Positions 32,950 to 34,682 of a DNA stretch of 34,682 nucleotides are shown here, one piece after another. Origin of the DNA: Gammaproteobacteria bacterium (GTDB lineage: Bacteria > Pseudomonadota > Gammaproteobacteria > Pseudomonadales > Azotimanducaceae); contig PBRP01000081.1 in the NCBI GenBank assembly GCA_002726655.1, positions 1-34,682 on the forward strand, in the 5' to 3' direction. Position numbers and translations under genes: made by a program. Numbering within the stretch: position 1 is the stretch's first letter; every line of letters begins with the position of its first letter. The notes under the pieces were generated by a model. That model ran no database searches, was not told the DNA's origin, and saw only the letters and a list, made by a program, of their open reading frames with translations.

Positions 32950-33585
32950 CTAGCGAGTTCCAAACACAACCATTGTTTTCCCTTTAACAGACACCAATTC
33001 CTGGTCTTCCAGCGTCTTTAATACCCGGCCCACCATCTCGCGGGAACAGCCAACGATTCTGCCGATTTCCTGCCGGGTTATTTTGATCTGCATACCATCC
33101 GGATGCGTTATAGCATCGGGTTCGGTGCAAAGGTCAAGCAAAGTGCGGGCAACCCTGCCGGTGACATCGAGGAATGCCAGATCACCTACCTTCTGGGTTG
33201 TCTTATCGAGGCGATCTGCCAGTTGGGTTGCCAGTTCATAGAGCATGCCACTGTCTTTCTGCCTCAGTTCAGCAAATTTCTGGTAACTCACTTCAGCGAC
33301 TTCACACTCCGCTTTTGCTTTAACCCAGGCCGTTCGTGTTCCTTCCCCGAACATAGCCATTTCACCAAAAAAGTCACCCTCATTGAGGTAGGCGACGATA
33401 ATCTCATGTCCGCTATCGTCTTCAATCAGTACAGTCACTGATCCTTTGGTAATGTAATAGATGGAATCGCTATCCTCACCGGCGTAGATAATCGTTGCCC
33501 CACGCGGGTACTTGCGCTTATGCGCAGAAGCAAGGAAATCATCCATGTTGGCAAGACCGGGTGAAGAAAATGTCAGGCTAACCAT
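32950..33585 (-). CDS. crp: cAMP-activated regulator, Vfr/CRP type
   Basis: The 211-residue protein has a cyclic-nucleotide-binding domain (about 20-130) with the phosphate-binding cassette [19 protein letters not shown], in which Glu75 and Arg84 are the cAMP ligands. The C-terminal winged helix carries the recognition helix [16 protein letters not shown] (180-195). The end [10 protein letters not shown] is nearly that of Pseudomonas Vfr. It therefore probably responds to cAMP and recognises TGTGA-N6-TCACA-like sites. It is divergent from an OsmC-family gene, as in Pseudomonas and as crp-yhfA in E. coli, and convergent to trpC, the usual place of vfr in Pseudomonas. Confidence 0.95.
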   Translation of the reverse strand: MVSLTFSSPGLANMDDFLASAHKRKYPRGATIIYAGEDSDSIYYITKGSVTVLIEDDSGHEIIVAYLNEGDFFGEMAMFGEGTRTAWVKAKAECEVAEVSYQKFAELRQKDSGMLYELATQLADRLDKTTQKVGDLAFLDVTGRVARTLLDLCTEPDAITHPDGMQIKITRQEIGRIVGCSREMVGRVLKTLEDQELVSVKGKTMVVFGTR

Positions 33586-33760
33586 TGTTGGTTCTTCAAT
33601 TGTCCGTGTTTGTTAGGTTACGTCCAGCAACTGGTGAAAACAACTGTTATCGACTTGCTGCTCACTTTCAGTTGCGCAGCCAGACCTGGATCTACTGGGA
33701 AAGGTGGCTGCCGAATGATGAACCCGATACCATAAAGCCTCGAAATTACCGGGTAGCGAC

Positions 33761-34180
33761 ATGAAGGGAAGTGTGAGGTGGGTCGAAGATGTGATGTTTG
33801 AAGCCGAGTCGGATAGTGGTCATTCGCTCCTGCTTGAGGGACCGGCTGAGCAGGGAGGTCTTAATCGAGGTATGCGCCCGATGGAACTCATGCTTCTTGG
33901 TGTCGGCGGCTGCAGTAGTTTTGATGTGGTAACCATCCTGAAGAAGGCGCGGCAGAAGGTCATTGGCTGCGTTGCTCACCTTGAGGCAGAGAGAGGCGAT
34001 GAGGTGCCGAGTGTATTCACCAGGATAAACATTCACTTTGTTGTTAGTGGGTCGGGGCTCAAGGAAAAGCAGGTCAGTAGAGCTGTTGAGTTGTCGGCGG
34101 AAAAGTATTGCTCTGCTTCTATTATGCTTAGTCGAGGAGGCGTTGATTTAACCCATAGCTACGAGATTCAAGAGCAGTGA
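33761..34180 (+). CDS. OsmC/Ohr-family protein (YhfA-like)
   Basis: This 139-residue protein has the OsmC fold: ESDSGHSLLLEGPAEQGG, MRPMELMLLGVGGCSSFDVVTIL with Cys51, and a second cysteine Cys117 in EKYCSASIML. Cys51/Cys117 fit the peroxidatic and resolving pair of thiol peroxidases that remove organic hydroperoxides. The gene's place divergent from crp matches E. coli yhfA. Which substrate it acts on cannot be read from the sequence. Confidence 0.9.
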   Translation: MKGSVRWVEDVMFEAESDSGHSLLLEGPAEQGGLNRGMRPMELMLLGVGGCSSFDVVTILKKARQKVIGCVAHLEAERGDEVPSVFTRINIHFVVSGSGLKEKQVSRAVELSAEKYCSASIMLSRGGVDLTHSYEIQEQ

Positions 34181-34192
34181 GCCAGTGCCAGG

Positions 34193-34537
34193 TTAACCAA
34201 GATGCGTGAGTTGCCTGCCGGATAGAATATGCAAATGGATGTGGAACACGGTTTGCCCGCCATGTTCGTTGCAATTCATCACCAGCCGATAGCCGGATTC
34301 CTCTACGCCGTTATCTTTGGCTATATGTGCTGCCACCAGGATCATGTGTCCCAGGAGGTTCTGGTCATCCGTGCCTGCATCATTGATGGTACTGATGTGC
34401 TTGTGCGGGATAAGTAGTGTATGGATTGGAGCCTGGGGATTGATGTCACGAAAAGCGAGCACCCTGTCATCTTCGTAGACAATATCTGCAGGAATTTCCT
34501 TGTTAATAATTTTGCAGAAAAGACAATCGGCAGTCAT
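34193..34537 (-). CDS. HIT-family nucleotide hydrolase (HinT-like)
   Basis: The 114-residue protein is a histidine-triad hydrolase of the HinT branch. It begins DCLFCKIINKEIPADIVYEDD, continues HTLLIPHKHISTIND, and has the triad HIHLH at 99-103 within QTVFHIHLHILSGRQ. HinT enzymes hydrolyse purine nucleoside phosphoramidates such as AMP-lysine. Cys5 and Cys8 fit the zinc site seen in many members. It converges on the OsmC-family gene with a 12-nt gap and is followed on the left by no same-strand gene. Confidence 0.92.
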   Translation of the reverse strand: MTADCLFCKIINKEIPADIVYEDDRVLAFRDINPQAPIHTLLIPHKHISTINDAGTDDQNLLGHMILVAAHIAKDNGVEESGYRLVMNCNEHGGQTVFHIHLHILSGRQLTHLG

Positions 34538-34565
34538 GCGGGGTTCCAGTAGCGCTTATTAGGCG

Positions 34566-34682
34566 CTATTCCCTCTTAAAGACGTAAGCAGTATATCCCT
34601 TCTCGTTCAATATGTAGGCACCAAGCTCCGCTCGTTTGCCGCCATCGTCGGCCATCACGTAGACACTGTCGATCTTCAGTTT
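34566..34682 (-). CDS. C-terminal fragment, rhodanese-like
   Basis: This frame is open from the window edge (34682) to a TAG at 34566-34568, giving 38 residues that begin KLKIDSVYVMADDGGKRAE and end GYTAYVFKRE. The pattern V-Y-x-x-x-x-x-G-x-R-A-x-x-x-A-x-x-L-x-x-x-G-Y resembles the last part of a rhodanese fold, but the usual catalytic Cys-x-x-G-x-R loop is replaced by ADDGGKR, so a catalytic role is doubtful. The rest lies outside the window. The call is tentative. Confidence 0.4.
   Translation of the reverse strand, partial: KLKIDSVYVMADDGGKRAELGAYILNEKGYTAYVFKRE

Overview
The window is a gene-dense stretch of a gammaproteobacterial chromosome. Gene content and order match conserved gammaproteobacterial blocks: aroQ-accB-accC-prmA-(DUF3426)-dusB-fis-purH-purD, lptD-surA-pdxA-rsmA-apaH with divergent amgK-murU, rpe then trpE-trpG-trpD-trpC, and a Vfr-like crp divergent from an osmC-family gene. 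AmgK/MurU and a Crp closer to Vfr point to the Pseudomonas side of the class rather than the enterics. A non-pyrrolysine MttB homologue beside an MFS carrier suggests a free-living, possibly marine, heterotroph. The exact lineage cannot be fixed from the sequence alone.

Layout. 1-233: no gene, but several inverted repeats, one resembling a degenerate transposon- or REP-type end pair. 234-2080 (minus): a DUF2333 membrane protein and a lipoprotein. 2174-6818 (plus): a DsbD-alpha domain standing alone, then aroQ, accB, accC, prmA and a zinc-ribbon/DUF3426 protein. 6819-7161: a 343-nt non-coding gap with nested inverted repeats that could fold as RNA. 7162-11323 (plus): dusB-fis-purH-purD. 11339-13157 (minus): a pteridine-reductase-like SDR and a CCA-adding enzyme without an HD domain. 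13312-14293 (plus): a PnuC-family transporter and a small lipoprotein.

14362-19595 is the accessory part. A 16-bp tandem repeat runs directly into the start codon of an MttB-family gene. After a 203-nt AT-rich spacer with two similar palindromes come a CrtI/RetSat-like FAD oxidoreductase, an MFS carrier and a TetR regulator, the last three overlapping as one transcription unit. This looks like a self-regulated uptake and catabolic cassette for an unidentified, possibly methylated, substrate, and is the best candidate here for an undescribed system.

19592-26004 (minus) is the outer-membrane biogenesis and housekeeping operon lptD-surA-pdxA-rsmA-apaH. 26091-28566 (plus) holds amgK-murU (cell-wall sugar recycling) and rpe. 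28567-28837 holds three perfect 25-bp repeats with terminator-like hairpins, an unannotated trp leader peptide with two Trp codons, and an attenuator terminator, followed by trpE-G-D-C. The right end has crp (minus), an OsmC-family gene (plus), a HIT-family gene (minus) and a gene cut by the window edge (minus) whose C-terminus resembles a rhodanese domain. No rRNA, tRNA, CRISPR array or intact insertion sequence was seen.
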